A DNA stretch of 64,000 nt from Symbiodinium kawagutii (GCA_009767595.1 VSDK01027146.1:47537-111536), one strand, 5' to 3'; shown: positions 41,401-48,659, numbered from the stretch's first letter. Translations and numbers: made by a program. The notes: a model not told the origin generated them from the letters alone.

Positions 41401-42064
41401 CGCTAGCAATGACGATCCAACACAACTCAACAAAACTAAACAATAATGACAATACGAAAATAACGGGCAATAGTCAACACAAATAAAAGCGAATACTTCA
41501 CAAATAATAAACAAAACAAATCACAATAATCGACAATAAGAAACACTGGAGGTCTGGCCACGAACCAACTCAAGCAGAAGCTCAAGCAGAGCATTTCTGC
41601 TAATCTGTTCGAAGCTCTGAAGAGTTGCTCCAAGTATTGCCATGGATATTTCCCCCCACTCTAATCCATGATTGTCGGTATGGTGGTTTCTCAAAATAGG
41701 GGACCCCCTGATTCATCCAACATTAATCAGTACCGCTAGTAAACCAACCATTCTCGGGGTCCGCTATTTTAAGAAACCTAAGAAATCCCCATATATTGTC
41801 CTCAGTCTTGATCACATCCTCTATTGACATCAGCTGTCATCAGATTATCTTGCCATGAAACGATTCCCAGGTGCCTGTGGGTCAAGACCCAAATGAATTG
41901 GCTGTTCACATCAAAAGTGACCGAACTGGTCTAGTGCTTGGGTTGTTCACCTACCCACTTGTTGGTCCGACAGACCACGAGTTTTTCGAACGAAAAAAAT
42001 CCTTGCGCGCGCCCAGCCTCTTGCCGTTGCGCTTCAGAAAGTACTCATAGAGATTCCCCAAGGC
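4699..42064 (-). CDS. THR4: Threonine synthase (THR4/fungal-type), 20 exons, 5' end missing
   Basis: Threonine synthase converts O-phosphohomoserine to threonine with pyridoxal phosphate; some animal relatives (THNSL) act as phospho-lyases instead. Twenty minus-strand exons (42018-42064 down to 4699-4842) total 1164 nt and join in one open frame of 387 codons plus TAA. Motifs in family order: ALGNLYEYFLKR, GATSGDTGGAAI, CFILFPEGR, QMTSVL, NVHCVAIKGTFDDCQD, NSINWARI, SVPTGNFGDILAG, YYAKRMGLP, NSNDILHRFF, SPSMDI-SSNFER, YTLCPHTACG, VVLGTAHPGK, FADNVLEKT, KLPPALDKL, then a short C-terminal tail. Donors are 11 GT, 7 GC and 1 GA; every acceptor is AG, and 19 of 20 exons begin with G. The N-terminal third, with the family's FKD lysine that carries PLP, was not found. 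The two longest introns are 10.1 and 9.6 kb. Family assignment is near certain; single boundaries may shift by a few bases. The substrate is inferred from homology. Confidence 0.95.
4882..4941. repeat. 12-bp tandem repeat next to a splice acceptor
   Basis: Five perfect copies of GCCTACCAGGCT, 40 bases upstream of the last threonine synthase exon when read on the minus strand. Each copy contributes TAG and CAG trinucleotides on the transcribed strand. Confidence 0.92.
5946..6006. repeat. AT / TATC microsatellite
   Basis: Alternating TA run with a TCTATCTATTTATCTATT interruption, in a threonine synthase intron. Confidence 0.9.
6123..6180 (-). CDS. Threonine synthase exon, KLPPALDKL
   Basis: Encodes QVKLPPALDKLMTAKTRYE, the LP-x-x-L...R-(Y/F)-E segment near the C-terminus of the family. 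Acceptor CCTCAG|GCAG, donor ATGAG|GCGCTA (GC type). Confidence 0.88.
6264..6364 (+). repeat. Family A element
   Basis: GGGGGTTTCTCAAAATATGG ... CCTGTTTTGAGAAACACCC. The flanks read AATT on both sides, extending the inverted repeat. Confidence 0.9.
6433..6473. repeat. CAT trinucleotide repeat
   Basis: Uninterrupted ATC/CAT run inside a wider ATCATCAACC-rich tract (6360-6510), in an intron. Confidence 0.9.
7485..7650. repeat. AGT/AGC/AGG trinucleotide tract
   Basis: Runs of GCAGCC, AGTAGG and AGT. It produces long Ser/Arg, Leu and Tyr homopolymer-like frames on both strands that are not genes. Confidence 0.92.
8393..8446 (-). CDS. Threonine synthase exon, FADNVLEKT
   Basis: Encodes FADNVLEKTQLPGATDG plus a split Gly, completing the HP-x-KF-x-(D/E)-x-V motif. 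Acceptor TCCGAG|GTTTGC; donor GGCGG|GTAAGA, close to consensus. Past the donor comes an immediate in-frame stop. Confidence 0.92.
8940..9260. repeat. Degenerate ACCATCATT tract
   Basis: Dense in CATCACTAACCATCA, ACCATCATTAACCATC and similar words, always with the same strand sense. It lies inside an intron between two threonine synthase exons. Confidence 0.7.
9323..9369 (-). CDS. Threonine synthase exon, GTAHPGK motif
   Basis: Encodes VRNHAMVVLGTAHPGK. Relatives read S/A-TAHPAKF; here Gly replaces the usual Ala. Acceptor TCCTAG|GTG, donor GGGAA|GTTGGG; AA+G closes the Lys and leads into FADNV. Confidence 0.95.
10490..10580 (-). CDS. Threonine synthase exon, CPHTACG motif
   Basis: Encodes EYQKKFNYTLCPHTACGISA followed by ADRSGWSWGS. 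The PHTA motif is family-defining. Acceptor GCCCAG|GGAG. Donor GGCAGC|GTTGCT keeps phase with VRNHAM. Translation stays open to a consensus GTAAGT at about 10353; using that would add about 46 residues but break the downstream frame. Confidence 0.88.
11633..11703 (-). CDS. Threonine synthase exon, helical segment before PHTA
   Basis: Encodes ELKRAQRDFASACATEKHQA followed by DIIM, the helix pair (F-x-SA-x-x-x-D/E) that precedes the PHTA strand. Acceptor GTGCCAG|GAG, donor TCAT|GTGCCT. The open frame extends upstream to another possible acceptor near 11743, so the 5' edge is less certain than the 3' edge. Confidence 0.75.
11758..11812. repeat. 11-bp tandem repeat
   Basis: AGTTGGAGCCA repeated about five times with one T-to-C change, close to the threonine synthase exon at 11633-11703. 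Confidence 0.85.
12052..12099 (-). CDS. Threonine synthase exon, DFKATGKLHV
   Basis: Encodes AMLDFKATGKLHVEGE, matching the F-x-x-x-G-x-x-V turn of relatives. Acceptor CCTCAG|GCGATG. I chose donor GTGAG|GCTGGG (GC type, phase 0). A read-through to ATCAAG|GTGAAT at about 11914 is open and is an alternative. Confidence 0.75.
12183..12285 (+). repeat. Family A element
   Basis: GTGGTCTCAGAAAAATATGG ... CCTGTTTTGAGAAACCACCA, in the intron next to the AMLDFK exon. Confidence 0.85.
12401..12553 (+). repeat. Family B element split by an AT microsatellite
   Basis: GGTTGGTGGTTTCAAGCCCT and CAATCAAACCACCAACCAG flank an ATATATAC run with a TACTCTCTCTACATT interruption, showing microsatellite growth inside the element. 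Confidence 0.88.
12809..12854 (-). CDS. Threonine synthase exon, YLYDLFNHD
   Basis: Encodes YLYDLFNHDATRLSK, matching the helix after NFER. Acceptor CCGTCAG|ATACTTG is the only acceptor here not followed by G. Donor CGAAG|GCCGGC (GC type). Reading on past the donor stays open, so a longer exon is possible, but then the next phase does not fit. Confidence 0.85.
13607..13669 (-). CDS. Threonine synthase exon, SPSMDI...SSNFER
   Basis: Encodes YPVKQTMSPSMDIGISSNFE plus a split Arg. SPSMDI and SSNFER are family signatures. Acceptor CATGAG|GTACCC, donor CGAGAG|GCCTGC (GC type); AG+A closes the Arg with the next exon. Confidence 0.95.
13937..13992 (-). CDS. Threonine synthase exon, NDILHRFF
   Basis: Encodes ATNSNDILHRFFTQGKYDK; N-x-NDIL-x-RFF is a family hallmark. 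Acceptor GCTGAG|GCCACC, donor GACAA|GTGCCC. Confidence 0.95.
14055..14131. repeat. CAG/CAA repeat
   Basis: Mixed CAA and CAG codon-like run 5' of the NDILHRFF exon on the transcribed strand. It gives poly-Gln, poly-Cys and poly-Leu frames but is intronic. Confidence 0.9.
14373..14502 (-). repeat. Family C element, reverse orientation
   Basis: GGCTATGGGTCAATAACTCA ... GTACTGGGTTTTGACCCAC, compared with the forward copy at 61373-61490. Confidence 0.75.
14693..14738 (-). CDS. Threonine synthase exon, YYAKRMGLP
   Basis: Encodes YYAKRMGLPIRHLIV, the standard A-x-x-MGLPI helix and strand after GNFGDILAG. Acceptor CATCAG|GTACTAC, donor TTGTG|GCTGGA (GC type), phase 0. Confidence 0.93.
14830..14887 (+). 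repeat. Family A element, minimal 58-bp copy
   Basis: GGGGGTTTCTTAAAATGAGG then TACTATGGTACTGCGGTACC then TAGTTTGAGAAACGCCC: both ends are present but almost no interior remains. It sits in a 358-bp intron. Confidence 0.8.
15097..15168 (-). CDS. Threonine synthase exon with PTGNFGD loop
   Basis: Encodes LFPRLDGEISFSVPTGNFGD followed by ILAG. PTGNFGD is the glycine-rich loop that holds the PLP phosphate in this fold. Acceptor TTTTAG|GCTG, donor GCAGG|GTGCCC; GG+G closes as Gly before Tyr-Tyr. Confidence 0.95.
16051..16074 (-). CDS. Threonine synthase micro-exon (24 nt)
   Basis: Encodes YYFYSYFK, matching the aromatic YYF segment that follows the INWARI helix. Acceptor CCAG|GTACTAC, donor CTTCAA|GTGACA. 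Both flanking junctions keep the frame, which supports so small an exon. Confidence 0.85.
16374..16414 (-). CDS. Threonine synthase exon, NSINWARI motif
   Basis: Encodes VNSINWARIMFQIT. NSINWARI is a near-invariant family motif. Acceptor CTCTCAG|GTAAAT, donor GATCAC|GTGCGC; the split AC+G codon gives Thr and leads into YYF. Confidence 0.95.
17720..17902 (+). repeat. Family B element, nested or duplicated start
   Basis: Two start motifs (CTGGTTGGTGGTTGAACCAC at 17720, ATTGGTTGAACCACCCTTAT at about 17806) share one end, AAACCACCAACCAG. The segment between is GGTTAATAGTGG-type sequence. Confidence 0.8.
18881..18972 (+). repeat. Family B element, decayed
   Basis: GTGGTTGGTGGTGATCATCA, CATGAAAAATATGCGCAAG and CAACCAAACATGTG are recognisable; the right end is lost. 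Confidence 0.6.
22169..22278 (+). repeat. Family A element
   Basis: GTGGTGGTTTCTGAAAATAG ... CCCCTTTTTTGAGAACCACC, in the 10.1 kb intron. Confidence 0.88.
23765..23849 (+). repeat. Family B element, shortened
   Basis: CTTGGTGGTCATATGCGCAA, core AACAAACCAACCATGTG, end TTGAAACCACCCGCCAG. Confidence 0.7.
24518..24655 (+). repeat. Family A element
   Basis: ATGGTGGTTTCTGAACATAG ... CCCATTTTGAGAAACACC. Two copies of the inner ATGGCTGGTTTA-like segment make it longer than average. Confidence 0.85.
25246..25382 (-). CDS. Acidic exon-like open frame inside a threonine synthase intron
   Basis: Bounded by ATCTCAG|GACGAG and CTGCAG|GTGGTG. Encodes DEAFVSWDLFEALDASLVED then VVAASDVGPADSAMERWEEV and VWLSC. 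It is GC-rich and clearly protein-like, unlike the surrounding intron. It does not fit the threonine synthase frame. It may be a nested gene, a retroposed exon or a chance frame; function unknown. Confidence 0.3.
25437..25534. repeat. CAA repeat
   Basis: Nearly pure AAC/CAA run, directly 5' (on the minus strand) of the acidic exon-like frame at 25246-25382. Confidence 0.93.
26093..26218. repeat. 43-bp tandem repeat, three copies
   Basis: Unit starts GTGATTGTAACAATTTTCTG; copies begin at 26093, 26136 and 26179 with only a few changes. Confidence 0.93.
26383..26478. repeat. CAG/CAA repeat
   Basis: CAG then CAA runs with GAACAACGA breaks, about 40 bases downstream of the KLFPKNF exon on the transcribed strand. 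Confidence 0.92.
26519..26562 (-). CDS. Threonine synthase exon isolated between two ~10 kb introns
   Basis: Encodes KLFPKNFGARHLGK, corresponding to the LF-x-D-x-x-F...LG segment before VNSINWAR. Acceptor CCGAAG|GCAAGC, donor GGCAAA|GTGAAG. It was found because phase and sequence must bridge the DIVKDC exon to the VNSINW exon, and both junctions close exactly. Confidence 0.82.
27536..27653 (+). repeat. Family A element
   Basis: GGTGTTTCTCAAGTCATAAC, core CAGTAATAAACCCACCATTT, then CCCCATTTTAAGAATTAAGA in place of the usual end, followed by CACCACC. Confidence 0.8.
27776..27866 (+). repeat. Family A element, left end lost
   Basis: Starts within GGGGCACCCCAAAGTTATGG and ends CCCCTTTTTTGAGAAACACC. 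Confidence 0.75.
28029..28112. repeat. Family D element
   Basis: Inverted ends AAGGTGGGCCCCTAG and GGGGGGGCCCACTTT around two CCAGCTATAA motifs. Confidence 0.8.
28577..29275. repeat. Family E composite: AAGCAGATTT inverted-repeat cluster
   Basis: The motif GGGACT-x-GTAATAAGCAGATTT occurs several times in forward sense (28584, 28690, 29087, 29140, 29175 regions). The inverse, AAATCTGCTTATTACCCGTC, closes the block at about 29247. ATTATTGGTGA-type simple sequence lies between. It appears to be several nested elements. Confidence 0.75.
29366..29450 (+). repeat. Family C element, left half
   Basis: ATATGGCAGTGGGTCAGTTC then CAGTAACCAGCTCGTTTTCC; the right half is absent. It abuts the AT-rich island. 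Confidence 0.7.
29505..29655. repeat. Second AT-rich island
   Basis: Sharply bounded A/T block with TATTAATAA, TTATTATTATTT and ATATAT runs, very like bases 1-230. Confidence 0.8.
29697..29802 (+). repeat. Family A element
   Basis: TATGGGTGGTTTCTTAATCG ... CCCTATCTTGAGAAACACCC. Confidence 0.85.
30162..30268 (+). repeat. Family A element, near consensus
   Basis: ATGGGTGTTTCTCAAAATAG ... CCCTATTTTGAGAAACCACC, with AATCATCCATTAGTAGTCAT and AGTAATAAACCAAACCATTT inside; one of the best-preserved copies. Confidence 0.93.
30949..31054 (+). repeat. Family A element
   Basis: TGGTGGTTTCTCAAAACAGG ... CCCTATGGCTTGAGAAACCA. The right end carries the variant GGCTTGAGAA, also seen at 38711-38820. Confidence 0.9.
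31179..31306 (+). repeat. Family C element
   Basis: ATATGGCAGTGGGTACCCTT ... ACTGCTTGACCCAGCTCGCC. A similar right half (TGACCCAACTCGCC) recurs at about 31476. Confidence 0.8.
31799..31876 (+). repeat. Family B element
   Basis: GTGGTGGGGGGTTTTTCACC ... TTTAGAACCACCAACC. Confidence 0.7.
34091..34204 (+). repeat. Family A element
   Basis: GTGATCTCAGAAACCATTAT ... CAAACTGACTTGAGAAACAC; the inner half is in inverted order relative to most copies (TGGGTGGTTTAATACTATGG). Confidence 0.75.
36209..36275 (-). CDS. Threonine synthase exon, GTFDDCQD motif
   Basis: Encodes DDNVHCVAIKGTFDDCQDIV followed by KDC (the Cys is completed by the next exon). GTFDDCQD is highly characteristic of the fungal/THNSL-type family. 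Acceptor TGCCAG|GATGAC; donor GGACT|GTGATA leaves one base that combines with the next exon. It is followed by a 9.6 kb intron. Confidence 0.95.
36655..36790. repeat. CCTT/CCGT pyrimidine-rich repeat
   Basis: TTCCTTCC runs flank CCGTCCGTCCGTCCATCC; strongly strand-asymmetric (pyrimidines on plus). Confidence 0.9.
38223..38355. repeat. Family D element, full length
   Basis: Inverted ends ACAAGGTGGGGCCCCC and GGGCCCACCTTGTA about 130 bp apart, next to the VSHIQQQQ exon. Confidence 0.85.
38420..38458 (-). CDS. Threonine synthase exon, QMTSVL helix
   Basis: Encodes VSHIQQQQMTSVL; relatives have VSPVQ-x-x-QMTTV at this point. Acceptor CCCCAG|GTC, donor TTTTG|GTGCGA, phase 0 at both ends. Four CAG-type Gln codons in a row sit where the family usually has a mixed Q-E-A-Q helix. 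Confidence 0.9.
38711..38820 (+). repeat. Family A element
   Basis: CATGTAGCGGTTTCTCAAAA ... ACGGCTTGAGAACCTCCATG; the flanking CCATG/CATGG extends the inverted repeat. Confidence 0.88.
39736..39774 (-). CDS. Threonine synthase exon, FILFPEGR strand
   Basis: Encodes ENVDCFILFPEGR, matching the family pattern of a hydrophobic strand then P-x-G-R before the S-x-x-Q helix. Acceptor CTCCAG|GAG, donor GGCCGT|GCCGGG (GC type), both phase 0. Confidence 0.9.
39840..40390. repeat. 54-bp tandem repeat in a GGTTATTAGTGG tract
   Basis: Unit starts TAATCAATAGTTATTACTGG; copies begin at 39904, 39958, 40012 and 40066 (last one partial). They are flanked on both sides by degenerate versions of the same words. 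Confidence 0.9.
40770..40836 (-). CDS. Threonine synthase exon with GATSGDTG loop
   Basis: Encodes LTVLGATSGDTGGAAIYGMR followed by GK. The GATSGDTG loop is a signature of threonine synthases and lines the substrate/cofactor site. Acceptor CCAG|GTTAACC. The only in-phase donor I find is AAAG|GAATCG, an apparent GA donor; a GC donor 5 nt further on would break the frame. Confidence 0.92.
41680..41790 (+). repeat. Family A element
   Basis: ATGGTGGTTTCTCAAAATAG ... CCGCTATTTTAAGAAACCTA. Confidence 0.88.
42018..42064 (-). CDS. Threonine synthase exon (most 5' one found)
   Basis: Encodes ALGNLYEYFLKRNGKR, the helix that follows the FKD lysine in this family. Acceptor GCGCAG|GCC, phase 0. Donor AGAG|GCTGGG is a GC donor; the split codon AG+G joins to the next exon as Arg-Leu. 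The next intron is about 1.2 kb. Confidence 0.9.
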
Positions 42065-44201
42065 CTGCGCCGTTTGCACGGCACGAAGTCACGGTGTGGT
42101 GCAGTCGGTGTGGTTCCCGGACTGGTTCCCAGTCGTCCAAAAATGGAGCCTCCAACTCCAATGATTGCCCTATGAATGCCTATAGGAACTTGGATGAAGT
42201 CAGTAGGTACCGAGTAGCTGGTGGTACCACCATGAACCTGGACAAAGCCTTGGTAGCAGGTTTTCTGGTCCCAACCATAGGAGGAAATGATCTGCGGCGG
42301 TTGTCCTTGTTCAATCAGCAATTGTAGACGTTAGAAAAGGGGTTAATGATCATGGGTTAACATCAACCATGGGAATCATGTGCATCACTAGTAACGCTAG
42401 TTATATGATGATCATGGGTTGATAATCAGCATATTCGGTTGTAACATCAACCATCACAACCTGCCCAAACGTCCCAATGTCCCGCCTACAAACGAACTAA
42501 CTCGCACACCGAGTGAGCATCAAACTATCCACCCAGCCAAAAATCAGGTACGAGAAACTGTAGGTCCACCCATCATCAAACAGCTTTTGTGTTCGGTGAT
42601 GTAGCTCACATTGTCCCATGGCTATGGTCCTTTGTTCCGACCCATGGTATGACAACCCTCCACAATGAGAAGACTCTATCAGCCATTGCCAAGTCTCTAG
42701 GCTCCCAAAAACTCTGCCTTTTTGCCCCGCATCAAGCGACGCTGCCATGGGGAATTCACCCGTAGAAGCGCGACCCTTACCATGTGGCACAACTGGAGGA
42801 GGAACTCAAGTGATGGGATCCACATGAATAGTCCCTCAACTTTTTTCTATAGCTTACATATAGGCTAGCTATATCTTCATCTCGACGGCATCACATCGAG
42901 GTATCCCACAGATCGAAACCATCCACGTTCCTCCAACCAGGGCAGCGGGTCGCTCCACTTTCAAGGGATGCTGCTGGGCCGGCACCACTGGGCGACTGCT
43001 TAGACCAGGGATGACCCGTGAATCCTGGAGCCACAGCCTAGGAGCCTGGTTGGGGTAACAGCTGTGGTTGGAGCTACCTGGATCCCTTGGGGGATGACCA
43101 GGGATGACCCATCCCCTGGTTTGAGCCTGGTTGTGGTGCTGTAAACCTAGAGCCCTGATCCATATTTGCTTCATGTAGTTGATCGGTCATCGGTCATTGC
43201 CACTGATGCTTCATGTAGTTGACCGATGACGAACCCAAATTTTTCGGCTGGCAACCATGAATATTAGCCATAGGTCTCATCAGTTGCTCGAATAATCCGC
43301 CTTGTCGTTGCATAGACCATTTTAATCCCCTTTTGATTCCAAATCAAAGTATACCAATTACCATAATTACACATTTTGTGCTATATTAAATGAGTTCCAC
43401 TCAAACTGCATAAGTGTACCTGTACCGTAGCTTGCCCAGAAAGACACGACACTCATGCCAGGTAGTTTCCTGATGGTCGTCGTGTGAGCAATCATTTGTA
43501 TAATCTGCGATTACAGTGTCCCTGATATACTGTAATTACTCATTTTTGCAGATTTTGGCCATGCATGATAGATCCATATACCAACAAACCTCCAATAGTT
43601 CATGGTACATCACCAGCTATTTGTGGCAAAAGCACTGGTGTTTTATCAATATAGATCTACCATTGCCAATACGTGTTAGCAATCTATCTTCCTCAACTGT
43701 TGACTTCTTTTATTTGCAATACAGTTGCAATGTATCTTCCAACAGTTGTTGGCAATGTATAGTCCTTGAGTATTGCGATAGTTACTGGCAAGATTGTCCA
43801 AGAATACAAAAGGTTGTTCGTAGAGAATCTTGCTGTTCGAGATCCATTTGTATTCTTATAGATAGTCACTAACTGATATCAATGTTTGCAAGTGATAGTA
43901 TTGGGATTCTTGCTGTTAGTAACATATATTCCTCTTGACTTTGTTTTCCCGAGCCCTGTGCAGAGATCCCTTTCTGCATTTGCTTCGGTGCGGCTTCGCC
44001 GCGTCGACAATTCTTCGTGATTCAAACCTTCGATGTGCAGCAACACAGCCGCGGTCCTTTGTTGATGGGTCGTTGGTGTATGCGATATCTCATTGGTACG
44101 TGAGTTGAGAGATTTCACTATGTAAAAGGAGATTTGAAAATTATCATAAGATCCGGGAATGCAAATGCACTTTTGAATATTATGTGTGGACGTCGGAGTT
44201 G

Positions 44202-44320
44202 ATATGGCTGTGAGTCAAAACCCCGTACCCCTGGTTCTCCATCATTAACCATTGTTTTCCCTATGAGTTTGTTGGACAAGATCCCCTACTACTGATGGTT
44301 AATATTGACCCATAGCCGTT
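44202..44320 (+). repeat. Family C element
   Basis: GATATGGCTGTGAGTCAAAA ... TTAATATTGACCCATAGCC, with CATTGTTTTCCCTATGAG inside. Confidence 0.88.
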
Positions 44321-45999
44321 TGGCAACAAATACCACACGTTTGCCTGCACACACACACACAGGTCCTCCAAGTCTTGATGGCTTTGGGATCTGTGATGTC
44401 AATTCCATGCCAAGCAACGGGTAATCTTCAGGCATTTCGAACCGGATGAGTCCCCACACATTTAATGAAATAGAAGAATCCCACCAGATCTTTCGATCAA
44501 CCGTCTAAATCATCAACCATCAAATTGCACCATTGCCAATATAGCCAAGTCAATATCATGAAACATTCCAGTGTAGCATTCAGATAGTAGAAACATCCCG
44601 CTGTAGCATTCGCGGTAGTAATTGTGTCTACTATCTGAATGCCCTTTCAACTATAATAGTATTTGTTCAATCATATAATAGTATCTTCTGATAAACTATA
44701 GTAATTAAAATTATGATTGTTTATAGTAATTAAACTACTTTTAATTAAAACAATTGTCCAACCATATAGTAATTAAACTCATTGAAACTCTTTGTTTATG
44801 GTTGGAGCCCTCCATAGCAATCACACATCCCTCCCTTCACATGTCCGTTGAATGCTCTCCACGGAGGTTCGCTGCGCAGCGTCCAGACCGGGCTTTGCCC
44901 GAAACTCAGCGCTAGGGATGGAAATTCAAGGTCATCCATTTGGGGACCAGTAAGCGTAATATCGGTTATATAGTTATATAATTAAATTTGACTAATATAG
45001 GTTAATCGGGTTAGTGGTGGTCAATCATGAAACCAGTAGGTCAGGAGGCAGCAAGTGACTTTTAATCCAATAAGGTTATCGGAAGGTCGGGACCATAGCA
45101 ATACTTAGTGACAGCAGTAGTGGCTTGCCATGGCCAATTGATCATGGCCGCTAGTGATCAGCAATGGTCAATGATGGTTCATGGTGGTGAGTGTTCATAT
45201 GGTTAAGAACTGTTGCTGACAACAAACAGTCAGAAGCAATCGTCGCCAACAATCGGCAGGCAATGGGTAAATGAACAATGCTATTCTGTTCAATCTTGGA
45301 AGGTCACAGAATGACTGAGTTGTCCCTAAATTTTCCGCCCAACTGGGTCCCAACCGACTGAAAAATGGCCAAATCCAGTGGAAAGCCAGACACTAACTTG
45401 GGGGGCCCTTCACTGGTTGCGGACAAACCAGCACATGATGATGGAGACTTGGAAATTGAGCATATCCTTTGCCGAGAAACATCACATGACCATGTTCTGG
45501 GCAGGTCATTCCGATTCTGATGGTGAGCTAATCAGCCAGATGTATAAATAATGTGACGATGTGGGCAAACCAGAACAATTGTCACTTCCGTTGAAAGCTG
45601 TGGCTATCTACTGGTACTTCGACTGCTCACAATCAACTCCGAAGGCGTCCACCCCCCAGCGCACAGTTGGAAAAACGCCGCACGCACAGAATTGAATGAC
45701 GGCAAACTCTGACCACACATGCCCTTCAGACTTGTTCGTACACGTGGCTGCAGCCAATACCAACTTCAGCTGTTACACCAGTGGTTACACCAGCTTATGC
45801 TTGTGGTACGTGAAATCGGTGTTGCTTTTAAAGAGGAAGCATCAAATTTGGAAAAAACTGCAAGCCCAGAAGCTCATCACCAGCAACAATCTGGCAGCGG
45901 ATACCACTGAACCTTGGGTCACATGGACCTACTACGTACCTTGGTAGATCCAATCCACAAAGTACTATACGCCAAGGATCAGCTATACCAATCAGCAGT

Positions 46000-46660
46000 G
46001 TCAATGATCAATGGTTCTGTTCTTCACTGTTGACTGACCAGGGTGAGCAATAGCAGTGATGAGCATTATCAGTGTCAGCGTCAATAGCTACTACAGCTAG
46101 AGTTGATCAGCAAAAGCTATAGCTATGATAAGGATCATGATGACTATAGCTATTCTAAGTACATGTACTCTCGAGAACTGTTCTAATGATCAGAAACGCT
46201 GATAGTCAATAGCTATTACAGCTTGATTTGATCGACAAAAGCTAAAGCTATCATAAGAATCATGGTGACTATACCTCCTTTGACTACAGCTATTCTCGAG
46301 AAACTTTTCTAATGATCAGCACTCGTGATAGGCAATAGCTATTGTGAGTTCTCTCTATCCTAGTACTTGTTATGATCATTACGACTGTTGCTCCTGTAGC
46401 AAGAGCGATCATCCATGACTCAGCGATCGTAAATGCCTCTGGCTGCAACTACAGTCGTCTGTCATCAATTGAGCGATCCTAGTCGTAGCTCTCATAGCTA
46501 CAACTATGGTGGCGGTTGCATCGTAAGCTACAACTATAGCTATACAACTGCAGAATGCTATAACTATTAGTACAACTATAGCTACTATAAAATGATACCA
46601 CTGTAGCTACAATTTATACATACAACTATAGCTACAATTATACCAGGTAGTTCATGATCA
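46000..46660. repeat. Degenerate TAGCTATAGC / ACAACTATAGC tract
   Basis: Many GCTATAGCTAT, AGCTACAACTAT and GATCATGATGACTAT words in both senses, so the tract is rich in short palindromes. No exon seen. Confidence 0.65.
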
Positions 46661-46794
46661 CAGCCGTCGCTGCTTGCTACCGCATCGATAGTCAAAGCTC
46701 AGCCACAGGCGACCAACAGCTCTCAGGAGGCAGAACCGGGTGGTCTCAACGGCGAAAGAGGTGCACCTCGGTACATGCAGTGATGCACAAGGAC

Positions 46795-47064
46795 ATGGTG
46801 GTTTCTCAAGCCAGAATAGGGTTGGTTTATAACTACCAGTAAAGATGTATGGTGGTTTCTCAAGCCATAATAGGGTTTGTTTACAACTACCAGGAAAGAT
46901 GGTTAATAAAAGGTTAAGAATATAAGCATCCCCGTTTCAGAACCATTCATAATGGATGATAATTAGAGGAGAATAGCCATTTTATAGCTGTAGGGGATGT
47001 ACCAACTAAATGATTAATTGATGAACAATGATTTGGGAAGTCCCTTGTTTGGAGAAACCACCAT
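46795..47064 (+). repeat. Family A element with duplicated left end
   Basis: Two successive left ends (ATGGTGGTTTCTCAAGCCAG at 46795 and ATGGTGGTTTCTCAAGCCAT at 46848) share one right end, TTGGAGAAACCACCAT. Confidence 0.85.
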
Positions 47065-47834
47065 ATATACTGGATAGATGATCCTACATCCAAGTTCAAG
47101 GAAAGAAGGGGAAAACAAATACATGGATGACCTCATGGATGTATATCTATATATGTATACATACCATTTATATATACATATATACCTATAACTATATCTC
47201 GCTACACTTATTTTAGAAATTGCAAATTCCAGGAAATCTTGCTTCAAATACATGCGATGAAGCTTACCACATCAACTGCTGTTCAGCCACTGTCTCACCC
47301 CCCAAGGATAGGATCGAAACGATGATCCCCAGCATCAAAGAAGAGGTTTAGCTATGCGATCAGAGCTGTTGGGCAACTCCAGCTATGGTAGATATGATCA
47401 CAGCGTGGTTTAAAACCTACGGATCTAGCTTGCACATACATTGATGTGCCCATGACTAGAAATACAACTGTAAAGTAAGAGAGGGATCATAAGCCAAATC
47501 TGGCAATGGGAACATGAATATTTATGTGTAAAAATATGACCAGCAGTTGAGCAACACCTCAGCCAATGCATCTCGAAGAAATGGGCTGAACATAAAAAGC
47601 CAAGCCATGTCCACAACAGTACATACACGTTCCAAACAAATGCAGTACGGCAAATATAGAAAATCAATTGCCAAACATGCCTCCAGTACCTTGAGAATCA
47701 TTATTCAAAAAACATCGCCTGCTGCTGGCCCAAACATTTGACACCTTTCGCATCTGGAGATCATGCTTTCGGCTTTTCGATGAGTCCTATGGTAGGAATA
47801 TACCTACCACATATGATGATTATTCACAGATATG

Positions 47835-47945
47835 AGGGGGTCTTAAAATAGGAGACCCCAAATGGATGGTTTATTACTGCAAATAATTGATAAATGTTAA
47901 TACAGTGGATGATTTCGGGATACCCCTTTTCTTGAGAAGCCACCA
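47835..47945 (+). repeat. Family A element
   Basis: GGGGGTCTTAAAATAGGAGA ... CCCTTTTCTTGAGAAGCCAC. Confidence 0.82.
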
Positions 47946-48090
47946 GATATTCTTGATAGCAAATCTCTTGTTCATTGACCGTCACATCGTCAGGGGATCA
48001 CTCATCCCAGGTTGTTGCAGACATCGTTTGGAGACCTGCAAGAACCGTTAGTGGATATGCAAATCAACAACAGTTGGTGAACATAAACAT

Positions 48091-48189
48091 ACTGGTTGGT
48101 GGTTACAACCCCTTTGAAAACCCTTGGTCAACCAACCATTCGTTAATGAATACTAGGGAGAATTAAAGATGTTTGAAACCACCAACCAG
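48091..48189 (+). repeat. Family B element, near consensus
   Basis: CTGGTTGGTGGTTACAACCC ... ATGTTTGAAACCACCAACCA, with core CAACCAACCATTCGTTAATG and TACTAGGGAGAATTAAAG. Confidence 0.93.
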
Positions 48190-48659
48190 CATAGATAAAC
48201 CAAGTGTTAGCTTGTGAAGCAGTGACCTGTTTGTTGTCCCCATCACCCATGGCTCAACCAATACACCCTGCACAATAAACAGCTACTCCTTGGAGGATCA
48301 ACATGGTCGCCGTCTATTGAACAGGCATTTCTTGCACAAAAAAGGGGGCTTTGAATAAACAGCGGGCATCCCAAAATACCCAACAAATATCAAAGTCATT
48401 CGGTTTTTGGTGCTTAGAAACCTTACAAAAACTGAGCTCAAACTGTGCACAGCTTTAACGAGAGCTGTAGCTATTATACAATTCACTGATGACCAACATT
48501 GTAGGCTTACACCCAACAAGCCTACAAGCGAATCACTTGTGTTGGTTCTCTACAATAGGATCTATTCATTCATGTCATACGTTCCTGATATTTCCTGATT
48601 AGTGTGGTCCGTCTTTTCTAATTGATCAGCCAACCAATGGTGGATCCATACACTCTCAA

